From assembly GCA_013368375.1 (NCBI GenBank), contig JAACJP010000001.1, positions 2,684,574-2,748,573 on the forward strand: a DNA stretch of 64,000 bases, in the 5' to 3' direction. Under the pieces are notes generated by a model that saw only the letters and a program-made list of their open reading frames with translations, was not told where the DNA came from and searched no databases. Below are positions 43,102 to 54,495 of the stretch, piece after piece. The DNA comes from Tricholomella constricta (taxonomy: Eukaryota > Basidiomycota > Agaricomycetes > Agaricales > Lyophyllaceae). The stretch's first letter is position 1; each line of letters begins with the position of its first letter. A program made the translations under genes and the position numbers.

Positions 43102-44577
43102 ATGGCGTCCAAAGTACTGCCTCTGCCTGCTACGGATCACCCTGGATCTGCATCTCCAGCGCCTTCATCATCATTAAACCGAGCTGGTTTACGGCCTCAT
43201 CACTTAGCGGTTCAACTCCAGCATCTCTACCGATTTCAGATTGTTCTCAATGAACACGAGGTGCTTTGGCGAGACCGCTATTCATTCCTACTCTCGAGGG
43301 GGTATCAACTTCGCTCCAGATATGAGCCTAACTGGACCCCGTCGTGGCCTAATACTGACATCGATCCTGCGTTCTGTGATGATGCCATTAACACAATTGT
43401 GCGTTGGTCATATTTTTTCCTCCGTGATTTTCGCTAAGCTATTTTGAAGCTTCCCATGGTCCTTGACGCCAAAAGAATCCAAGACGGTGTCACCGTTTGC
43501 CTTAAACGCATCAATCCAAAGGTAGTCACCGACGAGGTCAAGATTGCAAAATATCTCTCATCCGCTGAGATGCTCCGTGACTCTAAGAATCACTGCGTTC
43601 ATATCTTGGATCATTTCCGGGATCCTATCCTGCCTAAGGTTGAATATATCGTCATGCCGCCATTGAGGCCTTATTCGGATCCAGAATTTGGCGCGGTCGG
43701 TGAGGTCGTTGACTTTGTTACGCAAATGATAGAGGTATGCATCGTCGATAGCGCTCTACAACTTGCACTCATTCGAAACAGGGTATGCAGTTCATGCATA
43801 AAGTGCTCGTGGCTCACGGGTATTCATAGTCTCCTCCTTGACCTGTCTTCAATCAATTTGAAACGTTCATCGACTAGTGATTTGACTACTCCGAACATAA
43901 TGATGGACGCCCAACCAATTCTTCCCTCTGGATGGCATTTTGTAGCCTACAACTGCGCTGTAGATGGTGTAACGCCGATCGCACCCCTTGCTCGAATCGA
44001 TTATCCTGTTCGCTACGTCATCATCGACTTTGACTGCTCCGTCTGGCTCTCCCCAAGTCAATCTCGCCTCATCAGGAAATTCGGTGGACGTGACGGGGAC
44101 CCTCCGGAGTATAAGAGCCGAGAGCCTTACGATCCATTTAAGATAGACGTCTTCACGTTGGGTAATGTATTTTACAAGGACTTCTACCAGGTAAGCTGAA
44201 TAATCGCGTCTTCTCATGGATTACGGATGTTCACGCTGTGTTGGCAGAAATATGAAGGGCTCGACTTTCTCGCAACCGTGATAGATTTTATGAAGACGCC
44301 TAACTTTCGCCAGCGCCCTGACGCCGAGATGGCAATGACGTATTGGCTGAACGTCAGAAAGCACATCGACGTTGGCAGGGCGCGCTGGCGACTTCAAAAA
44401 CGCAAAGAAACCATGGGAGAGCGTGTTCTTTATGACACAGTTGCGTTTGCGCGGGAGGGCGTCCATAGGATGAAGCGCATGTGGGCTGGCGAGGTACGCA
44501 GCGGCAGTTCTTGATGGATAAGTTAAACTAATCGGAGCTTTGTCGAGTAGCAGGACCGTCGAGTCTATTGGTCATGA
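43102..44577 (+). CDS. Kinase-like protein, copy C of three
   Basis: Exons 43102-43398, 43450-43734, 43782-43819, 43878-44190, 44248-44493, 44554-44577, all in frame. Motifs are VCLKRIN, KVLVAHG plus DLTTPNIMMD, VIIDFDCSVWL, YDPFKIDVFTLGNVFYKDF and RQRPDAEMAMTYW. It shows the same HGD and DFD replacements as copies A and B. Protein-level similarity is higher than intron similarity, as expected under purifying selection. Followed downstream by the intact RRP7-like gene. Confidence 0.8.
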
Positions 44578-46105
44578 TTTATCTGTCCTCTATGGACTTT
44601 TATGTTATGGACTGGCGTCTAAACGACACGTCCGTAACCCTCCCTCGAGTCGAAAGACCTCAACGTCGTTATAATCGAACGCACGGCATCAGATTTTCGA
44701 CCAGTGCAGATTTGAACGCTCCAATCAGTTTAGATTGTTGGGGTTTCGCAGCCTTTCCTTTACTCCGAGCTAGCTGTGTAAACCTGTTGTAAGATCTCGG
44801 TTCAATGTTACAGCGCTTCGGACCTAAGAGTAACCGCCGTTAATCAAGGTTACGGTCATCGCTAATAAGGTACCGCGATCCATTGAAGCGCTATGAAGAC
44901 TATGGTTCTGTAGGTCTAAATATTAAATCACGGCCGTGTCAGATCGTGGCTGACCCGTGGTGTTCGGCACATACGGAACGTTTTCTCCTAAATTAGTGAC
45001 TTTAAGCGAACGAAGCTATGTTGTGTTCACTCCATTTTATCTAAATGAGCGAGCTTGACAGTCTGCACCCGTTGCGCGTGGTAGGGCACCAAAATTAAAT
45101 CAATATGGGGCCGCGTCGAGCGACGCCACACCCACAGCATATGCACGGCCGCAGGGCGACCTGATGGTAAGAAAGAACAAATGTGCCTCCGAGTCGAAAA
45201 TATTTTCCTGGGTTTACAATCAAACCGCATTGTCGTTTACAGAAACAGACATTTGCCTAGATACATATTCAGAACGAATCACCTCAATCGCAAGTAGTCG
45301 TTCAATTTTTGGATTGATTGGCATAGTTTGTGGCCGCCCTCAAATTTCCCGATTCAAAGTCTGCCATACCGATCGATCTCCAATATTTCACCTCGATGTC
45401 AATTCCTCTTTTTACTGTAAGCTAATTTTTCGTTCTAGAACATGACAATCGCCAACAGTGAGTGACCTTGTTCTGGTCGGCAACTTCCCAAAGCAACTCA
45501 GACTCCCTAGATTATCTGTATATTTCCAACTGGCTTCTTCAGAGCTGCTCCGTTGATATCCGACCACAGATATCATGGTCATGTTAAATCCGACAATTGA
45601 CGGAGAATACACATCAAACTATGAAAAGCGGTGTCGATCCTCAAGCACTAGGTACGCCTGCATCGCTCAATGGAACCACAACACGAATCTGCACCCACAG
45701 ATTATTTGGAGAATACGCAAAATAACATGCGGACGACGCGTGTCTGAAGATAGGTCTAGTTCATGGTCACCACCCTAACGATAGATTCGGAGATAAATGT
45801 TCTAGCCTGCAAAACCTTCTGCCCTGTAGTCCCCGTTGCGCAGCTAACGCGTTGTGCCCACAACGTCTACATAGCTGGGCACATGGCAACGAGATCATGA
45901 ATCCTGCTCACGACAGTAAAACTAAGAATGAACGAAATTGGTACATTTGAAGAGCGTGCATCGGTCTGCATTGTAAAATGGAAATGGATGACTTACGGTG
46001 GGCGTCGGAAATTATGATTGGATACATTCCTTTCAGTGAATGGTTCTTTCTGACATCGGGACGCATTACAAAAATGGCACTGATCCCATGGGGCTATACA
46101 TCTCA
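44578..46105. other. Intergenic, duplicated flank of kinase copy C
   Basis: Holds the same flanking blocks as after copies A and B (44850-45120) and the 45375-45690 segment shared with 29820-30180. No gene is supported. Confidence 0.5.
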
Positions 46106-47102
46106 CTAGTACGGTTTGAACCGCCGAGACGCCTTGAGCGCTTCCACCTTCACCCTGTCTTCGTCCCATCTCTTTTTCAACTTCATCAGATCTGTTGCAA
46201 ACTATCAGCATCACACCCAGATCGATAACCGAGAACAACCTACCGCTGCGTTGTTTTTCGGCCTTTTGAAATGCATAGAAATCCTTTTTCTCCTTCGCCT
46301 CCTTCTTCGTGTTCCGAATCCGTTTTGATGTCTGCCCGCTCCTCTGGAACTGTTTGCTCGCCACGCCCACCCCACCACCGAGTGTTTTCCCATATGCCCC
46401 ACCTCGCGTAACCAGCGTGAACCCATCATCATCAACGATCGCCTCGCCTTTTCGGTACTTCGATTTCTGTTTCGTCTTCTGCAGCTCGTGCTCATATACC
46501 AGTATCGACGAGTCTGCATGCTCCCGGACCGCATCCAGGGGAGGCCGTAACGAGTCGTACAGCGAGATGTAATGTGCGAGACCTGACGGCTCTTCGGGTA
46601 TCGATGGCCATGGACGAGCTTTTGTCGCAGTAGAGAGTGCTCTTTGCAGAGAGGAGGAATCAAGAAAAACAAGATGCGCTGAGCGGCCTGTCGGTCGTAG
46701 CGTTCGCAAGCTGGTCGAAGGCAGGGAAATAAGCTTGGGAGCGTCGTCTTTAACGACTTTTCGACGTTTCCGAGGTTGATCGTCGGCGCTGGGTTCAGCA
46801 GTCAGATCCGGTGTATCCTCCATCTCCTCATCGCTGTCACTGTCTTCGTGATGAGGTTCCACTGTATCCAAGTCAAATATGACCCTCTCCACCGTCCCGC
46901 AGTGTTTGAATAGCTGCGATAGCTCTCGCTCTGTCGCATCTGGCGGAATATTGACCATGAAGAGTGTTCGGCCATCTGGTAATGCATTTTTGGCCGCCTT
47001 TTTGGAGCCTGTATGCGCTCGAACGTATATGTAGTGTGTATATGACGAAGAATAGGAGACTGGGACGACAGTGAATCCACCGAGAGACGTTGGAAGCGCC
47101 AT
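46106..47102 (-). CDS. rrp7: RRP7-like ribosome biogenesis protein (RRM plus RRP7 C-terminal domain)
   Basis: Two exons: 47102-46244, then after a 52 bp intron (46243-46192) 46191-46106, ending KASRRFKPY. From the N-terminus: MALPTSLGGFTVVPVSY and YIYVRAH; an RRM beginning RTLFMVNIPPDATERELSQLF; an acidic insert (EDSDSDEEMED) with a basic RKRRK; ARLVFLD-type RRM end (SAHLVFLDSSSLQRAL). The RRP7 C-terminal domain has GEAIVDDDGFTLVTRGG, FYAFQKAEKQR and the terminal RRFKPY. Rrp7 acts in small-subunit processome steps of 18S rRNA maturation in the nucleolus. The frame is intact, so this is the working copy; 30478-31247 is a decayed duplicate. The start at 47102 is the first ATG, as the frame upstream lacks one. 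Confidence 0.85.
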
Positions 47103-47439
47103 TGGCGATTGCAGGACGAGGATTTTCAAATTTCGGCGTGTTGTTTGCAGAACGCGTTGTTACCAAACAAGTCCGGATCCGTGCCACCGAACTGAATGCG
47201 CACTGCGTTCTGCCTCAATAATTGACATACTGGAAAAATTGGACGATCTACGTCAAAGGCTGCGTTAATGGACTCGCGGAGAACGACGAGAATCTTCAAC
47301 ACAATCGGAATGACGGTTGAACCCAACACCACTCGAGAACATTGTGCGGCATGGCTGCAAGCCGCCGTGCGCTAGGCCTAGGCGGAAAGTCGTCATACAT
47401 TCTCTTAGAATACTTATCCTACTCACCTTAAAGCTTTCA

Positions 47440-47609
47440 CACTGGTGGCAAAGCTTGATATTTTCAGTCAAAGAATCAACAAATAATGCAAAATATATTC
47501 CCCCAAGTCGAAATATTGAACGATTATTGAATTGTTATTGAATGGGAGAAACACTTTTAGCATTCTTTGTTGATCTTTTGCTTGAAAATATTGACCTTTG
47601 CCTCCAGTG
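47440..47609. mobile_element. CACTGG-ended foldback element 1 (MITE-like)
   Basis: 170 bp with terminal inverted repeats of about 55 bp (CACTGGTGGCAAAG... and ...CTTTGCCTCCAGTG), flanked on both sides by TCA (47437-47439 and 47610-47612). CACT ends and a 3 bp duplication fit CACTA-type non-autonomous elements. Confidence 0.7.
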
Positions 47610-47654
47610 TCAGGAAGCCCGACAGTCAAATAAGACAGGGGTAAAAAATTATCA

Positions 47655-47805
47655 CACTGGTGGCAAAGTTCAATATTTTCAGTCAAAGAATCAATAAAGA
47701 ATGCAAAACATGTCCCCCTGGGTCGAAATATTGAATGATTATTGAATGACTTTCAGCATTCTTTGTTGATCTTTTGATTGAAAATATTGACATTTTCCTC
47801 CAGTG
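47655..47805. mobile_element. CACTGG-ended foldback element 2 (MITE-like)
   Basis: 151 bp, the same inverted ends as element 1, also flanked by TCA (47652-47654 and 47806-47808). Internally it shares CAGTCAAAGAATCAA with element 1. Only 45 bp separate the two. Confidence 0.7.
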
Positions 47806-47808
47806 TCA

Positions 47809-48350
47809 AACTCCGTACCATCGTCTATAAAAAGGCGTGGGGCCTCCGGCTGGGATAAATCAAGAATGGCACATCTCGCATTGTCCCTTCCAAAGATATT
47901 GGTGCCATGAAGGCCCAGCTGATCAAGGAAGAGTTCCATTTCAGGTGTATTCCGGGTGTAGTCCTTGAGCTTTAACTAAAGCAGGACAAGATTCAATTAT
48001 CTAGGGCATAAGCTACGACACCATGTTAACAATGAGTGATTGTCGAAGCCTCAATTGCGATGCTTCGGGACTCTGATACTCCGGCGAGTGATTAGGTGGG
48101 TATGCTATCACGGCAATCGAATTCAATAGGTGGCTCACATTTCAATTTCAATCTGCCAATGAAGCAAACATGGGGTTAGTCGTTCTATGTGAACTATCTT
48201 ACATACTATAATCATCACCGGTGAAGGAGAGCTCCGAGAGTCACTGGCCTTCAAGGCAATCTTCTCAATCTGCTGCATAACTTGCCCTTTTCTCGCAGAG
48301 TTCATCCCACAACTCTGCTTAATAGCCTCCGTGCAAATGCTCTTGGTCAT
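47809..48350 (-). pseudogene. Small unknown gene or fragment next to the foldback elements
   Basis: A minus-strand reading starts MTKSICTEAIKQ at 48350 and appears to continue after small introns to LKDYTRNTPEMELFLDQLG and ARCAILDLSQPEAPRLFIDDG, where it meets the foldback element at 47805. The reading looks protein-like, but I recognise no family. The C-terminus seems to be replaced by the element's inverted repeat. Confidence 0.3.
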
Positions 48351-48464
48351 TCTAGGACAAACTCACCAGCTGTCCTGATATGAAGTGCGGCCTGGAATCC
48401 TCACAGGCCATGCGAGGTTAGCCAAGGTACTAAAAATTCGTGGCTTTACTTGACTTGACAGAAC

Positions 48465-48680
48465 TTGATTCTGATGGGACTCGCAAGGTGAGGCGACCGC
48501 CGACGCTACTCGTGGTGCTGAGCACTCGTTTACCTAACAATCGAGAAGCCATCCACACAACCTCGATGTGACAGTACTTAGTTCTCATGGAACTCGCAAG
48601 GTGAGGCGACCGCCGACGCTACTCGTGGTGCTGAGCACTCGTTTACCTAACAAATGAGAAGCCGTCCACACAACTTCGAT
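48465..48680. repeat. Two-unit direct tandem repeat, 113 bp period
   Basis: The block CTCGCAAGGTGAGGCGACC... recurs at 48480 and 48593. A ~60 bp core (through GAGCACTCGTTTACCTAACAA) is identical and the edges have diverged. No frame or RNA structure recognised. Confidence 0.75.
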
Positions 48681-49027
48681 ATTTTCCTGACGCATTCTGA
48701 TAGCCAGGCCAGCAGCACCGCGCTTTCCTCATCGGAGAGTTAGAAATATTCTTTGCTGACTCCAAGGCACATTCGCGCTTCAAAAGATCACTTTTCAACC
48801 CTTTCGACTCGCACGAACGATCAAAAACGACTTGCCATCTGTCATTCTACGCCTCCTGGTGGCAGGTGTCACGCCACTTTCTTCCATTGAATCTGCCTTG
48901 TTCTGAAATCCCCGCATTTCTCTCCCCTGCTCAGCGGAATATCTGCGTCCATACCAATATTCAAACAAACTGAGCGAGCGCATCTAACTCCCCAACCACA
49001 CTTACATTGCCTTTACTCAAACTCACA
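48681..49027. other. Intergenic, no gene recognised
   Basis: Upstream region of the lectin-like gene. Nothing beyond a pyrimidine-rich stretch before its ATG. Confidence 0.35.
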
Positions 49028-50592
49028 ATGGTCTTGCAACGCGAGTCTGTGAGCCTTCCTACTGACTCCCGCCAGCCGTCTGCTTGGTTGCTAGACAGTT
49101 TACTTATCTGTGTGCATACCAGATCGAATTTCCAACTCGGCGGTCCCCATTGTTCTTGATCTTAACGACGGTAGGTGTACCGTCAAGCGGATCTAACAAC
49201 ACATGGTGATAATTATCATGCTTGAAGTTTAGGTTCCGCCACCAACGGTGCGTTGCATTTCTCAAGAAGCGTATGAAATGTCAATTCACAGAATTCCGAT
49301 CTAAGGCACCGCGGTGACTGCATGGGCAGATAATGGCGGCCTGAACCAACTGTGGCTGGCTGAGGCAACCGGCGAGGCTGACACCTTCACGCTTCGCAAC
49401 CTTGCTGGTGGCACCTACCTGGATCTAGAGGAGAGTGAGCTATGAATTCGCGCCGTTCACCACTACTGTATTTAGCGCGCATGACGCGCGTCTTCTAGGT
49501 TCGGCAGCCGTGAAAACTAAGACTGAAGGATGATTAAGGACCGGAGACAATCAGAAGTGGACCATCAAGAAGGCTATCGACGGCACGAGCTGGAAGTAAG
49601 TATCTACTGCCTTTCACACTTTCTCGCCGTATTCATGACCATCGCTTTTTTTCTGGACACAGAATTACGCGTCAAAAAGTACGAGTCGAATGCTCCTCCG
49701 TGATACGGATATCTGACTGATGATTTTTTGACCAGCATTTGCTGACCTCTACAACGGGTAACCACTGTCATCGCATTGCCCACGTTCACTTTGTCTAAAT
49801 CCATTTCTAGCGGCAGCAGCAATGGCACTCCGATCTACGGGTGGACTGGCACCAGTGGGAAGATGACAACAGTCACCAGAAGTGGAGCTTCCAGCGCATG
49901 AGCGCTACAAGTGCCGAAGTACGTTTGGCTATCAGGAACAACCCTCATCTGGCACAAAACTATCGAGGTTACCTTTAGACGGAGAGTGAGTTTCTTTGAC
50001 TGGGAGAAGGAAAAACAGCAACAGACCTTTTTCGCGATAGATATCTTATTCTCAGCGCGGACGTCTGGCACCAAGTCTGGGCTACTACTGGCCTTGGCCA
50101 AGGGAACAAGGTGTGGCGACACGAAATTTTTGACTGTGACGACTTTGCCGTTAGTATGTGCACAGAATCTGACGGTAATGTTTAGAACTGACCTTCTATA
50201 TTTTAGCGATGAAATCTGGTCGCTTCGTGGGGTGCCGACAAAATTCGTGCCGATGTGAGTATCCCGTCCTGATTTATCCACCTTGACAATTTGCTAATGC
50301 AAATTCCAGAATTGTGCACTTCTGTGCGGTATCATGCTCGGCGTCAATCCGAACGATCCTGCAGATGCTCATGCCTACAACTTTAACCTGGCAAATGATC
50401 ACACTGGAATCGTATTCTATGAGTATGTTGCCCCATAATTTCATGTGGCAACTCCGATTTATCATTCATTGCCGCTGCAGACATCAGACCGACCAGTTCT
50501 TGGTGCATCATATCTACCCCTTTGTATCAATCTTGCTTACATAGTTTAAACAGAACGACATCGGCTACAATGCGTACCTCGCATTCTTCTGA
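49028..50592 (+). pseudogene. Ricin-B lectin plus papain-like protease gene (Marasmius oreades agglutinin type), apparently broken
   Basis: Exons starting at the ATG 49028 encode beta-trefoil pieces with QxW-type repeats (NQLW near 49340, NQKW near 49550, HQKW near 49875). The C-terminal part carries the protease signatures of the agglutinin family: Cys in DCDDF (codon 50135-50137), His in an AHAYNF block (codon 50370-50372) and Glu at the end of an FYE block (50421), then a last exon to the TGA at 50590. Breaks: an in-frame TGA at 49532-49534 within the lectin part; a frame change near 49840; and near 50190-50215 an exon readable only in a frame with a stop. I could not explain these with plausible introns. 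Such proteins bind galactosyl sugars and are implicated in defence against animals. This copy is probably non-functional, though mis-called introns are possible. Confidence 0.65.
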
Positions 50593-51811
50593 AGGAAGCC
50601 GACTGCGAAGCGAATAAATGTCAAACCTGGATTCGTTAGGGAGATACGACTTTGCGCCTGTGTATGTACTTGTAGCTTCTTGGACCGTTGTTCAATATCA
50701 TGTCCTGTGTGTGTTCCATTCATGGCAACAAGCTGAGTAAACAAACACTGTTTACTACCCATGCACGTCAGTCGACTACTGTGCCGGCGCGTATCTCGTC
50801 AGAAGGTATACACTGCACCACAGCATTCTTTGCTTGGCAAAGACCTCCGATTCGATAGGCCAAAACATGGCGTAAACTACGTGGCTTCTTCGCAGAAGGC
50901 ACGCGTCCCTGCTGTTAGAGGTTTCTCGCGATGTCGCGTTAAACAAAGGATAAGCAGAGGAATTTCTAGACCTGCTGACGCACGGAGGTATGGGTCAGAA
51001 GGGCGTCCGGTGATATGACCAAGCACCGAGCTTGGTGCTTGAACATAACACCGGACGACCTTCTGAAGAAATAAAGAGGAAGTCAATATTAGCCCAGTGG
51101 AGTGTTCTCCGACGCACATCGAAGCAGTTGGCAATTTTCAACGACGAAGTCTTCGTTTGGAGAACTTGTTGAATTCCTGTCTCGTATTTCATATTCTAGA
51201 TGGATATAGCACAAGTTAGAGACAGGAGTGGACTTGCAGGCCGGGTCTTGCACCAGAGGTCATCAACGTCATGTCGTCGACATTCAGCCATGCGTGGCTC
51301 GCCATATCGCGGACGGTACTTTGATATAAACGATAGCTTTTTCGCGAGCCATTTGTCCGTAGTTTTTGAAAAGTGAGCCTGAAAATTACGGGCATGTGCG
51401 CAGCTTAGAATCATTTTAACCCTGCCGTATCTCAAGCTCAGCAGTCCACAAAGCCGAAATCCATGAGACAGAAGATTGCAGAGCAGTCGATAAGATTCAT
51501 CAGTCGATGCAGAACGCAAGTACTGAACCTGAGTGTCAAGAAGCTGGGGAGCCCGACTGACTGCGAGAGCGCATCAGTGGCCAAAGTGAAGAGGAATGAG
51601 GTTTTCGAGCCTTGGTATCAAAGAGAGGTCGAATTCGGACGACAGATTCGGACGGGCTGGTGGTGGGAAAGCATTGCGGCAAATGCCGGTGGGTACTCGG
51701 CGCATTGGCATCCTTGGAATATGTACTACCTTGTGAACAACGCGCGTTCAATTTGACCACCAAAGTTGACGATTTCATTTCCCCCTTCTTATAGTTGAAT
51801 CATACTTTGAA
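50593..51811. other. Intergenic, no gene supported
   Basis: Short frames only, none with a motif. Lies between the lectin-like gene and the F-box gene. Confidence 0.4.
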
Positions 51812-53481
51812 ATGCATCATGCACTTGTGATTTCTGACATTCTAGACTCTATATTCAGATTTACCGACACGAGCACCAATGTTGCATGCGCGCGGGTCTG
51901 CAAGGCATGGCAGGAGAATGTGCTCGATATACTTTGGTATCGCATCGATCGCCTAGACCGCTTGTTCAGGCTGTTAGGACCTATGGGCGAGATAAACTCA
52001 CAGCTGGTGGTGAGTAATTTCAAGTTTCCTGCCAAATCACAAGACGCAGGCATTTACCTATGGGACAGACATTTGTCCAGTACCATATATCGAATGAACG
52101 CTGGGACAGATTCTCCTTTTATGCCAACCGAGCTCGGCATTTGGAGGTCACCGATCGCCTGCCGGAGATACATCACCAGTCCTTTTCAACTCTGTCCATT
52201 GCGCGCCCCGTTCTTCACCTTCTTCCGAACCTCACCCATCTTACATGGAAGAAGGATCCTGCCCGCCCTACGTCCTCACTTGTTCTCTGCCTCCTTTTTC
52301 TGACCCCAGGACTAAAGAGTCTTTCGGTAGAGACAGGCCACAGCTCGGAGCAGGGCGACCTGTTTGCCATCGATAACTTTTTCAAGGACGTTGTCCACCG
52401 CTGCCCACGGATCGAACGTCTTGAATTTCGCTCCGACATTCTATTTCACGACATCGGACCATCGCTCTCAAACTTTCTCACCGGGTTTCCCGGTCTCAAG
52501 GCCGTTCTGCTTTCCGATGCGCTGCTTACCTCGGATGTAATAACGGCACTTGCAAAGTGCCCGTTGCTAGAGTCTATCCGCATGACCGACCCGTCTGAAA
52601 CTACCGAGGTCGAAGAGGAGACGGATGACCTCCAAAATTACATGCCTGTGATCGAGGATGGAGCGTTTCCAAGCCTCCAAGAGATGGATATCAAGGCCCA
52701 TCTCTGGAATGTGACCTCTTTTTTGCAATCTGACATCCCAGCTGCGCGTCTCCGGCGACTCGTCGTCAGGACGTTGAGCCTGGAGGACAACGCCAACGTC
52801 GCGGCTTTTTTTGCACGCGTCGCAGAGGCATGTCCTGAACTCGAGGTTCTGGCGCTCTGGATCCAATACGGCGGTATCGAAGATAACTCTGAAAGCCTTC
52901 CCTTTGCATCCTTGGAGCCTCTCTTGCGCTGCACGTCTTTGACGGCATTCACCCTCAACATGCCCCTTCCACTTGATATCGACGATGCGGAAGGTACCCT
53001 CATCGCTTCGTCTTGGCCCCGGTTACGGGACCTGCACTTGAACCCGTTCCCTGCCGTGCAACGTCCTGCAGGGAAACATCTCACCTTTGCAGTCCTAGCG
53101 CGTTTTGCTCAACACTGCCCCCAGCTTCAAGCCTTGGGGCTATATATCCTGTCTTCCTCTATATCCCAATCAACAGGTCGCAAAGTCATCCCCAAGCTCA
53201 AAACTCTTGTGCTAGGTTTGATTGGCACGAGCTACATTGTCGAGGACCTCGCCCTTTTCTTGACAGACATCTCGCCAGCGAAATGCTCCATCACTGGCTC
53301 GCCATATATTTCCATTGGCCTCCAGGCCCACATACACGTCGCACAGGTGAAGTTAAACAAAGTTCTCACACTACTCCCGATGTTGCGGAGTATCCATGCA
53401 CAGTATCAGGAACGGCTAAGGGTCCTGGAGGCTGAGGTCCAGAGGCTCTCGCTATTTGCGGCTCCAGTTATACAACTATGA
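51812..53481 (+). CDS. F-box protein with leucine-rich-like C-terminal region
   Basis: Exon 1 51812-52009, intron 52010-52080 (GTGAGT...CCAG, the only nearby acceptor that keeps frame), exon 2 52081-53481; about 533 aa. The N-terminal 45 residues form an F-box (ISDILDSIFRFTD, VCKAWQENVLDILW), which in other fungi binds Skp1 in SCF ubiquitin ligases. The block ERWDRFSFYANRARHLEV follows, typical of mushroom F-box proteins, then degenerate Leu-rich repeats (LPNLTHLTWKKD, CPRIERLEFR, CPLLESIRM, CPELEVLALW, CPQLQALGLY) that would form the substrate face. It ends with a coiled coil (YQERLRVLEAEVQRLSLF). Mushrooms carry very large families of these, and the target is unknown. Confidence 0.85.
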
Positions 53482-54148
53482 CGGCCTGTCTATCGCCGAC
53501 ATGAAGGAAGCTGTTACCAGCAGTCCACTTGTTTTCGTAGTTCGTTCATCTGGTGTCGCTCTTATTTCCAATATCGCCTTCTCCGCATTACACTATGATT
53601 AAATCCATCCGGGGACAAGTATCTATGAGGACCCTTTCCTTGGACACGCAGAAAAATCAGATTGAGTTTCTGGTGGGCAAATCTACAGGTGTTTCCATAA
53701 ACGGACTATAATCGCACTTTACGACTCCCCGTCCGGCAAGCAAGCGCCAAAAAGCTGCAATCCAGGCCCCGCCAAGCGATAGGCGCGCAGATTTCACAAC
53801 CCCGTGTGGAGCGCGGTTGGTGAGATCTCAACCTGTTTCGGTGTCCATCTAGCCCCCCGCCCGTCTCCGTTTTTTTCTCTTTCCAATTACGGACCAAATG
53901 GAAGGTGTATGTATGTTCCAAGTACTAGTGCGGGATACTTCTGTCCGACGTGTCGGCGAAACCCTCCCGCCATACATAACTCAAGCCGGAATCTCATCTA
54001 AATCATCCATCCCCTTGTGTAGTAAATGCCCACTGCAGCAAGTATATCTTGACCAGCACCCCCTCCCTTCCAAGGAAAGAAGCCCGGGCCCTCGAACCAA
54101 CAACCCCCGACCCCTCTTCGCTGCAGTCCCGTGCAGTGCAGTGCAGTC
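53482..54148. other. Intergenic, no gene recognised
   Basis: Pyrimidine-rich sequence and a GTGCAGTGCAGTGCAGT run just before the ATG at 54149. No coding motif. Confidence 0.4.
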
Positions 54149-54495
54149 ATGTCGTCGCTAGCGGACTCGGACTCGAATGAAACAAAGACCTTGCGGTTGC
54201 GTCTGGTCGCGCTGCTCTCCCTCTACGACCTTCTCCCTCCATCATTCGACAAGACCGCGTCCGCGTTTCTCGATTTCAATGCTCCGCCCCCGCTCGACGC
54301 GACCACCGCGGATATGGACAGCGTGCTTCGCTCGCTCGTCGCTATTGCACATAGACTGCATGTTCCGGAAGCTGAGGCGTCAATAAGCAGGTTTCTATTC
54401 TGATTCTGATCCTTCGTTTTCTGTGATCGCCATTCTGAATCCCCGGATTTTTCTTTTGCAGAGACTGTGTGCAGTCAATAGTCAATAGTCAATGA
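54149..54495 (+). CDS. Small unknown protein, two exons
   Basis: Exon 1 54149-54390, intron 54391-54461 (GTTTCT...TTTTGCAG), exon 2 54462-54495, about 91 aa. The product starts MSSLADSDSNETK and is helical and Leu-rich (LRLRLVALLSLYDLLPP, DMDSVLRSLVAIAHRL). GC-rich third positions and a good intron argue that it is real. I recognise no family. Skipping the intron would end the protein three residues after the exon. Confidence 0.5.

Noticed and set aside
49511..49539. 29 bp intron that would remove the TGA in the lectin-like gene
   Set aside because: It has GT and AG ends but is shorter than any intron seen here and would not keep the downstream frame.
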